From Cladorhizidae sp. MBARI D1340-BT2 (taxonomy: Eukaryota > Porifera > Demospongiae > Poecilosclerida > Cladorhizidae), in NCBI GenBank assembly GCA_028752905.1, contig JAQNBH010000010.1:11317993-11381992 (forward strand): a stretch of DNA of 64,000 nt, given 5' to 3'. Shown here piece after piece: positions 42,640 to 52,962 of the stretch. The notes beneath the pieces were generated by a model, which searched no databases, was not told the DNA's origin, and saw nothing but the letters and a program-made list of their open reading frames with translations. How positions within the stretch are numbered: the first letter of the stretch is position 1; the number at the start of each line of letters is the position of its first letter. The position numbers were made by a program, and so were the translations under genes.

Positions 42640-44577
42640 TCTATAATCGCTCTTTCCACAAAATTCCTTAGCAATGTACATTAAATCTAAAGTGTTTGTT
42701 TGTTATTTATGTACATGCAGTATCATCGGTGTTTACATCATTGTAGAACTCAAGTATGTCTTTCCCAGATGCATTGCTGAAAATAATCTTTTATGGATCG
42801 AATTTGTTGCTGGTACAACAATCACAACATGAGTTAGATTGATCACCTCTAAGAAGAGGCTTCTTCAGCTGACATGCTCTTCATATTGTCTATGACAACT
42901 TGAATTCCCATGTTTTCTTCAATTACACACGAATGTGGAAAGCTGTGCCTGAAGTAGATCTCTGTCAAAATCATCGTTTTAGTGAATACCTCACCACTCT
43001 CCTTTGATCACCTTTCAACAAGAGTTGCTCAAGTTTGTTGTACATTTGATATCTCTCCTGTTCTAATCCTTCATTGATATGACTTGTTAAAGTATCCAGG
43101 GCCTCACAATAAATAACATAGTATTATTCTTCCAGTGTAAGGGGTGAAGTGCTAGTAATATTACGGTCATCTAATGTATTGGTGCTCTTCATTTCCTTGG
43201 CAAATTTGGTTCCTCAATGCCACTCATACCACTTTCCTTAGCTAAGCATATGTTCTTCACATCCCAAAAAATTACAACAATAATTATAAAATACACTATA
43301 ATTATGGAATATCAATATGAAAATATCAATATTTTACCTGCTGTGTACTAATTTTCATCGAGGGAATACTCTGTCCTTGTGGTAATGCACTCATGCTGGT
43401 TTGCTGCAAGGTCTTGCTTAAGTTGTCGATGTGCCACAGAATATTATGGAAAAAAGTAATCAAATGTTTCATTTGACTTGCTTCACTAGCCCCAAAATCG
43501 GGATGATCACTCAGTATTGCATCCAACACTTCTAAAATAACATCATAGTTCTCCAATACTCATCTGGACCATCACTTAGTATTGGTTCCCATACATCTAA
43601 AATAGCATCATAATTCTCTAGTATCCTATGAAAGGTTTCATTTCACACCATCCAATGGGGAGGACATAGTGTATGAAATCTAACAGCATATCAGCTCAAA
43701 ATAATGATTAAGTTGTGTCCATAGTTGTTTCACCTATTTGAACGAGTCCACAAGAGCATATTCATAACAATCTGTGTAAAGTGCATGGGGCACTGCTGTA
43801 ATATCGGGGAATTGACTCTATTTCTACTACCTGTCATGTCATGACACTGTTCCTGACATACACAAGTTAAGAGTATGCCATAACAATACATTTTTCACAA
43901 TAGACAAAATAGTCCTAGCTTAAATGTCAGGGCATCGATAAATGAAGTCCAATGAAGTCTTCATGGAATACTAGATTAATATTCGCATACATGATGCACA
44001 CAGCCAGCTGTTCATGATCTGATGAATCAACACATATATCAATCATTATCGTAAAATAATCAACAGGTTCACTTCTTTGATCAATTCTCAGAGAAAAGTT
44101 TGCAACAACAATTCAATGACTTCATTTTGAATTTCAAGACTAGTGTACTTCTCAGCCTTCTTATTAAGCCACTTGCATTTAACATAGATTAATTAATTAT
44201 TCCAAAACACCTCAACAAATGTCCAAAATTATGAAGCAATAATTTTTAGTATAAATGGAAAATACCTTCAAATTAGTTGCTTTGTTGATAATGGTTGATC
44301 GTGGCTTCTAAGCTTCATCACTGTATGAAATTGCTTTCATTGTTCATGTTTACTGAAAGCAAGTTCTTGTCTTCCTATGTCATGTACATTCTATGTAGCA
44401 CACTATAATTACAACTGACTTTAACTGTAACATCTGCTTGTGGAGCGGAAATTGCCTGTGTAGCTTCTACATGATACTTCGCTAACCTTTAAAAATAGGA
44501 TAACTATAAGAAACTATGTATCTATGTATAATATAATATCTGACTCACCTGAAGATGGAGCATGCATCTTTCCAGAA
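42640..44577 (-). pseudogene. hAT-D transposase, main part
   Basis: The minus strand begins at the insertion point with FWKDACSIF (TTF zinc-finger region) and YHVEATQAI. The catalytic-region strand follows: ICVDSSDHEQLAVCIMYANI then HEDFIGLHL (about 44030-43960). Then CPPHWMV, NETFHRILENYDAILD, HIDNLSKTLQQTSMSALPQG (about 43440-43370), and finally ATNSI...LFSAMHLGKTYLSSTM and MILHVHK (about 42830-42690), the hAT dimerisation end. Many stops. A 63-bp tandem duplication (43502-43628) repeats the ENYDAILD segment. Confidence 0.7.
43502..43628. repeat. 63-bp diverged tandem duplication in hAT-D
   Basis: 43502-43562 and 43563-43628 both encode an ENYD.IL..L..ILSD.PD segment on the minus strand. 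The length equals 21 codons, so the duplication probably kept the frame when it arose. Confidence 0.65.
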
Positions 44578-44581
44578 TATA

Positions 44582-44875
44582 TTAGTGAGGTTACCATATT
44601 GGGGTCCCGAAAATAATTTGCGGAGAACTAAGTTGGACTGTTGATTTACATTCCTTAGGACATTATCTTCAAAATAAGCTTCTATACACTTTCGGAACTC
44701 TCTCTAGAGGGCGTTTTTCAAAATGGCCGCCATGGAAACACAGTTTTTGCCATGTTTCTGGAATATTTCTTCCAGAAACTCGCCTAAAATATTTACTCTG
44801 AGGTTTTTGTGCATCTCAGCGACCTGTCAAACTTCTGAGATTCACAGAATCCCAGAAATTCTATAATTGGGTGAA
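44582..44875. repeat. Left terminal inverted repeat
   Basis: The first 55 bases match the reverse complement of the right end with 1-2 differences. Similarity continues to ttctgagattcacagaatcc (about 44855), with small indels. Confidence 0.9.
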
Positions 44876-45160
44876 TTACAATTACGCATAAATACCTTAT
44901 GGCTATTCACATATGCACACATGTGTCTCTTCAGTCATCATCCTACACTTGGTCATTATTGCGCAACATTGGATATGGTAAAATAAACTAAATGTGGCAT
45001 GTGAAAACTGACCATGTATAATAACTGTTAGAGTGATAGCTAATGGGATAGATCTAGATTGTTCCCTACTGTGTAATTTATATTTAGAACACTAGGACTG
45101 GGTATATAAGCTACAGGAGCCATTCTGAATATTTCATTGCAATGATTAGTTCAAATAATG

Positions 45161-47662
45161 AATGACCAGGAAGCATCAAAGCCGTTCTTGACGCCACTAG
45201 CAGTGGAGGGAAGCCGCAAGAGGAAACACCGAACTGTTTGTATTCTGTGTGAGCAAGAGGACGGAGAAGATGATTTGCTCGAAATAAGTATCTTGGGATA
45301 ATTTGAGAGTGACTGTCAAAGCCTGGGTGAATTTGGATACATTTGTGAGTATATTTAACAGTAAATTGGATTGCTGATCCAAGGCAGCAGTTCATGCACA
45401 AAACATGCAAAATAAAAATTGCAGATAAACGGAGGAATCATCAGGCCATGCGACGCAAAGACAAGACAAGGCAGAAAGAGGAGCAGCAAGACTCAACCAG
45501 AGCCCAAGATGTGCCCATGTAGCCTGACAACACGTGCAACAACTGGGCCAATATATGATAAACATGTATGCATTTGGTGTTTCAAATCCGGCGACACTCA
45601 TCATCCAGATCCCTCAAATCACCCAGATCGCTCAAAGGGGCACCTGTGCTTGATGACTCAGGTGTGTTAAATGTGTAGGTAAATATATTTGTAGTTTATA
45701 ATGTCTAACCAAATTAGATGCACCATGAAATTGCATATTGTCTTTTTTTATATTCTCATTCTCTCACAGAAACATGCCTGGAATCAGTTTAAGGCAGCCA
45801 CTGTGCATCTACAAGATGAAGTCATGCAAACCAGAATTCTGGCATTGGTGAAAGTGATGACTTTTGTGCCAAGGAGGTACGTTATCACACAAATCGTGCC
45901 GGTAGAAATATATCACGAAGTCCTACAAAGAGGTTGATCCATCTGAAGAAATTCATATCCAGAATATTCGAAAACAGGAAGTTGATGAAATGCTTTCCCC
46001 CCATGTGGAGCTGTGACTCATTTGATCCTTCCATCAACACCCTACAGTCTCTCCAATCTGGAAAACTTGCCTCTCCAGACATGGTGCATGATTTCATGTC
46101 CGCAAATGCTGATGGTGAAAAGATTGCTTGTGATTTCTACAAGCAGCGCATTCTTTCAAATGAAAATCCTTTGATGGATCCGATCAAGAAGAACAAACAA
46201 CTTACCTTCTTACATTCCCCGTCCACAACCACATCCTCGAACAACATGGGCATGGAGATGGACAATCAGGCGATGGCAAATTTGATCAAAGTCGCTCAGC
46301 ATTCAAAACTGGAGCTGGGAACAGCTATGGAGTACCGTTTGACAAATATGCCATTGGCTATTTTCAATCCAAATGGAACCATGAGAAAGGTTGTAAAAGC
46401 AAAGCTTCAGGACAAGATGTCTTTCGAAGTCCAGAATCCTTCTCGGCGGGCTCAAAGGGTTATCATTGACATGGGTTGTATATGGTGCTCAGCAACTCCA
46501 TCGAAGGAAGACAGAGAAACGTGTGATGGTAGGCAATCCACATGGCGTAACTTTTCTGAGAAGATATTCAAGATGGCAGTTAATAGACACAAAGAAGCTA
46601 GAGAGTTTCATTTCATAAATGACTCATCAACACCCAAAAGGATAGTGAACACCAGAGAACAGCTGGTGCATTTATTGGTGGCAGTAAGAATGTCTTCATC
46701 AAAGCTGACAATGAGCTCCTTTCTATACGAGTGCCTTGGTAAATTTTTCACCAATAAACAAAACAAAATTCGCCTACAAGAATTCAACATCTCGTCCTCA
46801 AACATCGAGATACAAATTTCGTGTACACCATGTAGGAAAAGAGCTACAATTTGAGAACCAACGCAGAGTTGTTAGAGATAGAATGCCATCAACATGTGGC
46901 TGATTCCAGGATTGTTTTCCATGCACACTTTTCTCAGTGAAAACGACTCTGATGCGGCTATTATAATCAATGCTGAAGATACTGATGTGGTAATAACTAG
47001 TTGCCCTTGTTTCCCATGAATTGGCAGCTCCTTTATATTTGTACAAGAAGGGAAAAATTTATGAGTGCAGCAAGCTTTGCACACAAGAGGTATCTTCAGT
47101 TATCCTTCAGTTACATATCTTCACAGGAGCGGATAGTGTGTCTGGATTTTATGGCCATGGGAAAACCTCACTATTCTCCGCAGGAACAAGCTCTCCTGAA
47201 GCCCGATCTCTCTTGTCCCAGCTAGGCAGTCACCTTCCTGCTAATAATGCACTAGTTCAGAAGCTGCAATCCTTCACCTTGCATTACATCTATGGTGAAA
47301 AGCAGGCACAGTGTCTTGGAGAGGCACGAGCTAATAAATGGAATGCAATGAAGAAAAAGCATACATCAGGACTTCCACCAGATTCCGATTCCCTATCTTT
47401 CCATATTTCAAGAGCCAGGGTTTTCAAAAATTATACGGACCCTGACCTGCCTCCTTCGCCATTGGAACATGGCTGGAAGAAAGACATGTTAGAAACCATT
47501 GTTCCCTCTAAACCCATGATGCCTGAAGATCTCTCATTTCTATACTGTACCGAACAAGATGTACTAACACAAGACTATGAACAAGATGTACCAGTGCGAG
47601 ACAATGAAACAGATTCTGATTCTGATTATTCGGTAGATTCTGATGACAGTAATGAAGCGTAG
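45161..47662 (+). pseudogene. XPG/PIN-like nuclease-domain transposase
   Basis: Likely start at 45161 (MNDQEASKPFLTPLAVEGSR), with a basic stretch and Cys pairs (CILCEQ; CIWCFKSG at about 45572) as in a zinc-binding N-terminus. 45778-45930 reads AWNQFKAATVHL; a frame change gives FCAKEVRYH. 45934-46854 is open for 306 aa. Next come ADSRIVFHAHF and, one frame over, AAIIINAEDTDVVI (46900-46996), the acidic positions of an XPG/PIN-like nuclease. 47021-47662 (213 aa) has LHIFTGADSVSGFYGHGKTS and an acidic tail. At least three frameshifts; introns are possible in the first part. A host gene is unlikely given the TIRs. Confidence 0.6.
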
Positions 47663-47822
47663 GATAATAACTGAGGAGTGACACGTGTGCATATGTGAAT
47701 AGACATTAACATTTTAATTATGTGACATCTTATATTTGTGTAAGAAGATTGCAATGAAGCTGTGGAAATCTGTAGTACCATTTGTAGCACTGTATGTTAA
47801 TTATGCATATTTTAGGCATTTT

Positions 47823-48089
47823 CTGGGATTCGGTGAATCTCAGAAGTGACAGGTAAGTTGAGATGCTCAAAAAAACCTCATTATAAATGCTTTAGGTGAG
47901 TTTTAGGATGAAAAATGGCAATTTTTTTTGTTTCCATGGGGGCCATTTTGCTCTAGCGAGAGTTCCCCATCATTTCTGAAAGTGTATAGAAGCTTATTTT
48001 GAAGATAATGTCCTAAGGAATGTAAATCAACAGTCTAACTTAGTTCTCCGCAAATTATTTTCGGGACCCCAATATGGTAACCCCACTAA
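47823..48089. repeat. Right terminal inverted repeat
   Basis: Inverted copy of 44582-44875, ending ggtaaccccactaa, followed by TATA. Confidence 0.9.
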
Positions 48090-48093
48090 TATA

Positions 48094-48280
48094 CCATTTA
48101 TTGATAAAGGGTGCCTCAATTTGCTGCAGAAGCCTTTCAGTAATAATCTGCCAGTGAGCAATAGCAACAAAGAAACTGAATTGTTAATCTCCTGGTAGTG
48201 GAGCCAAGGCCATTGCCTAAACCAAGCAGCTTAACAATGAACCTTGTCTATCCTTTTGTCCAGAAAGACCGCTAATTCCG
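48094..48280 (-). pseudogene. hAT-D transposase, N-terminal zinc-finger part
   Basis: The minus strand encodes FLCCYCSLADYY and then LRHPLSINGIF up to the TATA site. On the far side of the insertion the frame goes on with WKDACSIF. That order (Cys pair, short spacer, hydrophobic segment, WKDA) is the TTF zinc finger of hAT proteins. Its upstream limit near 48280 is uncertain. Confidence 0.55.
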
Positions 48281-49200
48281 AGGCAGGTGAGGGTCTTGTT
48301 GAGCAGCTGGAGTTCCTTCGACTCTGCTACGATCATGAGAGAAAGTCTCTATGTATAAATGTTTTGCACATGCCCCAATATATATATATATAGCAAGGCA
48401 TTGTGTGGCGAGTGAAGGTACAATAGTTTTCACATTGCTCCAGGTATTGTCCTACTCCAAGCAAAGCTGCCAACCAAACATAAAATGCTCTCTTTGCTTT
48501 TCCCCTTGGATTCCCAGGATTTACATCATGGGTACCTCAAACCTGTCTGCTGTACAATAATTTGAAGGGAGAAAATCTTGTTGGTGTTTGTGAAACCTTT
48601 CGATATGAGAATAGAAGCTAGGATATGAGCTGGACCCAGTCATTTTCTTCATCCGTAGCTCAGTATTGACTTCAACGTCTTGTTAAATCTTTCTACCAGC
48701 CCATGGCTGTGGATGGTACAGGGTTATACATATTGGATGTACGAGGAGCATTCTGTAGATCTCTGTGAGGAGTTGTGAGGTAAAGTTCATCCTTGGTCCA
48801 TTAGTATCTCCTTGAGGATCTCAACTAAATAGAACAATGCCACCAATTCCTCTGCAACATGCTCAGCATAGCTCGATTTCAGAGGTATCGCCTCTGGGTA
48901 TCTAGTAACAAAATCACAAATCACAAGAACATACCAATTTCCTGATCTGCTCTATGGTAGTGGTCCTATGATTTCTATAGATATGCATTGAAATAGTTCA
49001 GTCATACTGTGTAGGGGAACCAATGGTACCTTGTGAGTCCCCTTTAGTGCTGCCTTCTGGCAGAGTTCACAGAGTTGACTCACCATATCCTTGTAAATTG
49101 TACTAATCGAACTGCTGCAGAATTCGGTCTGCTGTTTTGGTCTTTCCCATGTGACCTATCATTGGTATATTGAGGGGTAACTTCAGCACTGGACTGTAAC
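48281..49200 (-). pseudogene. Gypsy integrase remnant related to Gypsy-3
   Basis: Minus-strand integrase: the zinc domain remnant HMGKTKTADRILQQF (about 49150), then CISIEIIGPLPYRADQ, then the second-Asp region (about 48805-48760) read from PRMNFTSQLLTEIYRMLLVH and PICITLYHPQP. Then FEVPM and the ESWESKEKS-like segment near 48520. FTSQLLTEIY is shared with Gypsy-3 integrase, so the families are close. Highly degraded; no LTR found. Confidence 0.6.
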
Positions 49201-51580
49201 ATTTGAATAGCAGACAACTACAGAGTTCTTACAAGTCTACTCTGAGCAATGGAGGACAACACCAAATCAGCTACAAACTCCAACTCAGAGCTTCTGTAAC
49301 AGCGGGATTTTTGAACACTTATTCTAAATTAATTAAAAAATAATAACTTTCTAAAAACAACAACAACAACAAAATAATGACAGTAGTAATAATAATGGTT
49401 GAGTTCAGAAGGAGTCCAGTTGGGCGAATCATTGAGACTTGCCTCTGCCAACAGAGATGGTGGGTATTTTCAAGTAAGTGATTTATGGAGTTGTCAGCCA
49501 AGACGATTTCAATGTACAGATATTTAATCTATACCTGACCAAGCTATAGCTCTAGAAAATGTTCTGCCATTTATAACTGACATGAAGATGGGGAGGGAAG
49601 AACTTGTGAAGTTTAACATGGTGTCTTCACACCTACTAGCAAGGAGAAGAGAGGACTTTACAAACATCTAGTGGACTTGATTGCTGTGATAAAAAATCTC
49701 CCCTAATCTTCTACAGGTATGGCTGAGATGCATGTTATTTTTGCTGGCGTAAGTGGAGTATTGTCATGACTACTACACCAAGGTAGTTAAAATTATCCTC
49801 GTCTGATATGAAAGACCATTGGACAATTTAGCTTGACGCCTCTCTCAAGTTTCTTTTGACATCACCAATTTCATTTTATTTTCCATCAGTCCTCGTGACC
49901 TCAGGAAGGGGAGGGTGCGAGTAAGTTGAAAGTGTATGGGTGGGCAGTGCCAAAAAGGCCATCATTTCAATCTATCAATAGGAAAACCCTGTCAAAGGCA
50001 ATCAAGACCTTGCACACAGAATATTGCAAGGAAAAGTGGTTTAACATCTGGACCCTCTTGCAGTCAGAGGAAATACAAAGACCTTGTTCTTTGGAGGAGG
50101 AAGACAGCAGGCTTTGATTGTCCGATACTCGACCGACTCCATTGTACATGAAGCACTTGGTCAGTGCAAAATATGATCTATGTGGTCACAATCTTCCAAC
50201 ATCATTGTAAATGGTTGCTCATTGCCTTAGATATGGTCAAGATAGAAGCTAATCAGAAGCCTAAAACTCCTATTAGGAGAGGATGACAAGATTTGTGGTT
50301 ACAGAGCAAGGGGAAAACCCTCATGCTACCATCCCTCCAGAGCTACTGAACCACTTGCCTTGTTTGCTCTAGGGCATCAAGGGTCTCAATAGACAGATTG
50401 ACCAGTAGTCTAGGCAAGGGCTTAATAATATACAGGACATGAATACAACTCTGAGTGTCATAGATAGAGTTGATGATTGTGTAGTTCCATGCTAGTTCTC
50501 TCCTAGCTATAAAAATTAATAGGTGACCATGGATGCCTCATCAAGAAGCCTTCTAAGTTCATTTTGATGCAAAATGAAAGCTTCTCCACTGCCAATGTTG
50601 AGCTTGGTAGTGAGGGACCTAGAGCACCAATCTCCATTGTCACATAAGAAGTAATTAAATGAACAACCAGAATGAGCCAACTAACTAGAAACAAGAACAG
50701 GTTTGTTTAGTGGTTGTTATTAAATTTCTTACAAGCAAATAAATGGATTGGCATCAATGAGGAAAGAGGATTGTACTCATTTATATACGAACTTTTACCA
50801 TTTTAAAAACTGTGTGCAGCAAACTAGTTGGATGACTCGGTACTACTTAAAATCATCTACACTAATATTATATGGCCTGTATATATACTTAAAAGGTACA
50901 CTTTAGCTTTAAAAATGAGATGATAAATATTGCTGGAATCTCATTTGGTTTGTGGAGTTCTCTCCTGCACCACGTAGACAACATCAAATTTTTGTTTCTA
51001 CTATTATCAGATGTTATTGTTGTTGTTGCTAATGACTTGTGCTGTAATAAACACTAACATTTACATATGACAAATATTAAGATAATTGAAAAAATGTCAT
51101 GTGCACAAAATATTATATGGTTAGAAGTTTGTCTTATAAATGGTAAAGGGTCACCTAACTTGTTGTGGTCTTGTGCTGCCGTCTTGTTTCTTTTCCTTAT
51201 TAAGTTAATGCAAACAACTGGTGCACGATGATAAAGCATGGCCTCTATACATGACTATATGGGGATAGTAGGGGCAAAAACAACTTTTTTAATTTTCTAT
51301 GCTCAGGTTGTGTGTATATTTAACTCTAGTAAGAATTCCAAGCTAGTGAAGACTTCTATCTGAAGTTATTAATCATGTACTTATGCTACTTTCCATTATA
51401 TTTTACTTCACATTTCACTTCACCCCTATGATGTTTTCCTCCCTCTTTAGTCGAGTGGGACGCTAACTCTAACTACCTTTTAAGTTTTTTATATACTAAA
51501 ATGTGCCTCTTTTAAATCTCTACCCAACCAGAATTAAAAAAACAGAGAGAGAACATATTTGTGGGGTGAGGGGGCCATGC
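49201..51580. other. No gene recognised
   Basis: Contains small open stretches (for example 49926-50117, SKAIKTLHTEYCKEKWFNIW) that I do not recognise. The sequence is otherwise AT-rich and without TIR or LTR signatures I could find. Confidence 0.4.
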
Positions 51581-52005
51581 ATTCCCAGGCCCATACCCAG
51601 ACTTCCAAAAAGGGGGGTTCCATTACTGGTGTTTCCTAATTACCTGGTAAATTTACTGTATAGCCTGCCTCATATCAGGATTTTGTATGCTACATTATGT
51701 TTTCTGACCCCAACTCTATTGAAGAACATACGTTTCGGTTACAGAACACCCAGTATCCCAAGGGGTCCATAACTCTGAGGTCCTACTTTGATAAGATATT
51801 ATGTTATTATAAAAAAATATATATTATTTTGTTAATTTATTAATAAGATAAACTATAAATTATATACTTAATTAACAAAAAATATACATATTACTATAGA
51901 TATATACAACAAAGTACTTCAGTATTGATGGAGTCTGCCACAAACATAAAATTAGAAATAAGTTAATTAAAATTGAAATACTATAATAATTAAATTAAAA
52001 ATTAA

Positions 52006-52209
<204 letters not shown>

Positions 52210-52379
52210 CAAAACGAATGATGGCCAGTCACAACTATATAATTATATATTTTCTTTCTTTCCTTCTATATATTAATATACAAATAAATTGATCTTGTTC
52301 AATATAAATGCATGTAAACAATTATAATGTAGTCGGTTCATATATATGATGTGTATTAAAAACTGTCAATTGCAAAACA

Positions 52380-52750
52380 TTGGAAAGACAATCATCATCA
52401 TGAAGTTCAGGATGAAAGGCAGCAGCTCAGGTACAGGAGCCTCAGGCAAAATGGCTCAATATAGAGTATAATTATATATATTATAGAATAGCTGTGTGGG
52501 TAATCTGTGATCAATCCAGAAATACACTGCTCAAATGCAACCGCCTTGGGTGCAGCCTGGAAAAAAGATCCACAACCTGATCTAGATCAATGTGATGCTG
52601 GTAATGTATATGCATCAATGCCGGAGATGTTATCGATCTTCGGTCATACTACATCTCATAAAATTACGTAATCTACGTACAGTACTAGCATTTCGTTCAC
52701 ATTCACAGGAAGAGACGGGTATGGTGCAAGCAATCTTCAATAAGGTGTAT
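52380..52750 (-). pseudogene. hAT-A copy B transposase, C-terminal end
   Basis: The minus strand encodes IYTLLKIACTIPVSSCECER then NASTVRRLRNFMRCSMTED (with a frame change) and reads on to the 3' non-coding region. It aligns base for base with copy A (13583-13900). It is more complete than copy A at the ACTIPV positions. Confidence 0.75.
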
Positions 52751-52752
52751 AT

Positions 52753-52951
52753 CGATTTTCAGCATGCGAGGTATATGCTCACCTGGATGCTGACGAACAA
52801 CAGGATTATGATGCAGTGAAAGCATCTCTGTTTCAGAATTTTAGAGTCACTCAGGAGTCGTACTGTCCGAACATGGACAATCTTAAGAGAAAGTCTGAAG
52901 AGTCATGGATGACATGTGGGAAGTGATACCTTCACCTCACGTTGAAGTGGA
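52753..52951 (+). pseudogene. Captured gag fragment
   Basis: The plus-strand frame from 52765 reads CEVYAHLDADEQQDYDAVKA, then SLFQNFRVTQESYCPNMDNL, then KRKSEESW, without a stop to about 52925. This is the SCAN-like start of a Gypsy capsid ('A.evY..L...e..dYd.vK.all..F.vt.e.Y'), like the Gypsy-3 gag at 19205-19330. It sits exactly where copy A has an uninterrupted hAT-A coding sequence (13582/13583), so it is a roughly 200-bp fragment inserted there, with tata at both junctions. Confidence 0.65.
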
Positions 52952-52962
52952 CATATATACAT

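Larger units (their letters stand above)
44582..48089 (+). mobile_element. Long-TIR DNA transposon, tentatively Academ-like
   Basis: 3508 bp with terminal inverted repeats of about 290 bp starting TTAGTGRGGTTACCATATTG, about 85-90% identical by eye. It is flanked by the 4-bp direct repeat TATA (44578-44581, 48090-48093). It carries one broken gene with XPG/PIN-like acidic motifs and an FTGADS motif. Known Academ elements have 3-4-bp target duplications and an XPG-like nuclease region, which fits. The superfamily is inferred, not proven. It sits in the zinc-finger coding region of hAT-D. Confidence 0.7.
42621..48280 (-). mobile_element. hAT-D transposon, split by the long-TIR element
   Basis: A minus-strand hAT transposase spans both sides of the 44,582-48,089 insertion. 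The zinc-finger part lies at 48094-48280 and 44577-44300. The DUF4371-like and dimerisation regions are at 44300-42640. Terminal repeats were not identified, so the limits are those of the coding remnant. Confidence 0.65.

Noticed and set aside
45934..47662. Host gene for the FTGADS protein
   Set aside because: The region is enclosed by about 290-bp inverted repeats with a target duplication and is frameshifted, so it belongs to a transposon.
49926..50151. Possible small gene KAIKTLHTEYCKEKWFNIW
   Set aside because: No family recognised, no start or splice context, surrounded by decayed sequence; kept only as an unrecognised stretch.
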